A stretch of 64,000 nt of DNA from Lactobacillales bacterium. Its GTDB lineage: Bacteria; Bacillota; Bacilli; Lactobacillales; Streptococcaceae. The number at the start of each line of letters is the position of its first letter. Position 1 is the first letter of the stretch. Location: the NCBI GenBank assembly GCA_031261705.1, contig JAISJD010000008.1, positions 95,566 to 159,565 on the forward strand, in the 5' to 3' direction. Of this stretch, positions 63,880 through 64,000 are shown piece after piece. Below the pieces are notes generated by a model that was not told where the DNA came from, did not search any database, and saw nothing but the letters and a program-made list of their open reading frames with translations. The position numbers and the translations under genes were made by a program.

Positions 63880-64000
63880 AAAGGCTCTTTGTCAAATGAT
63901 GGTGGTGACACCTAAATCTGATAAATAAAGCTTAGGCTGCTTCACATGAGAAATCATGTGGAGTAGCTTTTTTGATTGTCATCGGTTGGTCGCCAAAGAC
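63880..64000. mobile_element. Probable left edge of an insertion sequence running out of the window
   Basis: GGCTCTTTGTCAAATG at about 63880 resembles the terminal repeat of ISL3-type elements. On the minus strand a reading frame ending at TAA 63932-63934 enters from the window edge (22 codons visible, ending ...TPHDFSCEAA). I cannot confirm a transposase from so few residues. Confidence 0.4.
63937..63973 (+). terminator. Inward-facing terminator near the putative IS end
   Basis: CTGCTTCACATGA / TCATGTGGAGTAG, a 13 bp stem with two G-U pairs and a GAAA-type loop, followed by six T on the plus strand. Terminators at IS ends shield the transposase from outside transcription. Confidence 0.75.

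Overview
The window reads as a chromosomal segment of a low-GC Gram-positive coccus of the Enterococcaceae. The gene order pst - ftsEX - prfB - secA - hpf - comFC/comFA, the WxL surface-protein cluster, a Lit-type lipoprotein transacylase, a CppA-like protein and an EfrAB-like ABC pair all point there. Species cannot be fixed from the sequence alone. No rRNA, tRNA, CRISPR array or prophage was seen.

Layout. 1-4.7 kb: phosphate import operon (pstB, pstB, pstA, pstC, a Nudix gene, pstS), with a clear three-copy PhoP-box array in front of pstC. 4.9-7.6 kb: cardiolipin synthase and an LrgAB/CidAB pair. 7.7-20.6 kb: housekeeping block, all on the minus strand (ftsX, ftsE, prfB with its +1 frameshift, an unknown gene, an Mga-like regulator, spx, DAHP synthase, secA, hpf, comFC, comFA). 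20.7-25.4 kb: yigZ, a NagR-like GntR regulator, sodA, a DUF1189 membrane protein and ispG. 25.4-26.0 kb: a decayed alpha/beta hydrolase gene.

26.1-42.8 kb is an accessory cell-surface locus and the most interesting part. A second Mga-like regulator lies beyond a ~1.05 kb gene-free stretch rich in inverted repeats. Next comes a pilus operon transcribed in the order major pilin, large tip protein, class C sortase, small pilin. The tip protein contains a C-type-lectin-like domain with EPN and WND motifs. The sortase carries an unusual basic cytoplasmic extension of ~145 residues. A terminator-like hairpin between major pilin and tip could set their ratio. Directly upstream is a complete WxL (csc) operon: two small WxL proteins, a DUF916/DUF3324 binder, a small LPxTG protein and a 1076-residue WxL protein. 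The two operons are separated by a strong terminator.

42.8-43.8 kb holds debris, including a broken hicA toxin gene. 43.8-46.2 kb: overlapping operon of acyl-ACP thioesterase, HAD phosphatase, Lit and a DUF1450 protein. 46.3-64 kb: pta, ung, a Cof phosphatase / LURP-like / signal peptidase operon, manA, a serine hydrolase, a CppA-like protein, an EfrAB-like exporter, a frameshifted DUF1129 gene, nagA with a NagR-type operator, an RRNPP-like regulator, a DUF2187 protein, an alanine-type aminotransferase, a class-A-like serine hydrolase and the probable edge of an insertion sequence.
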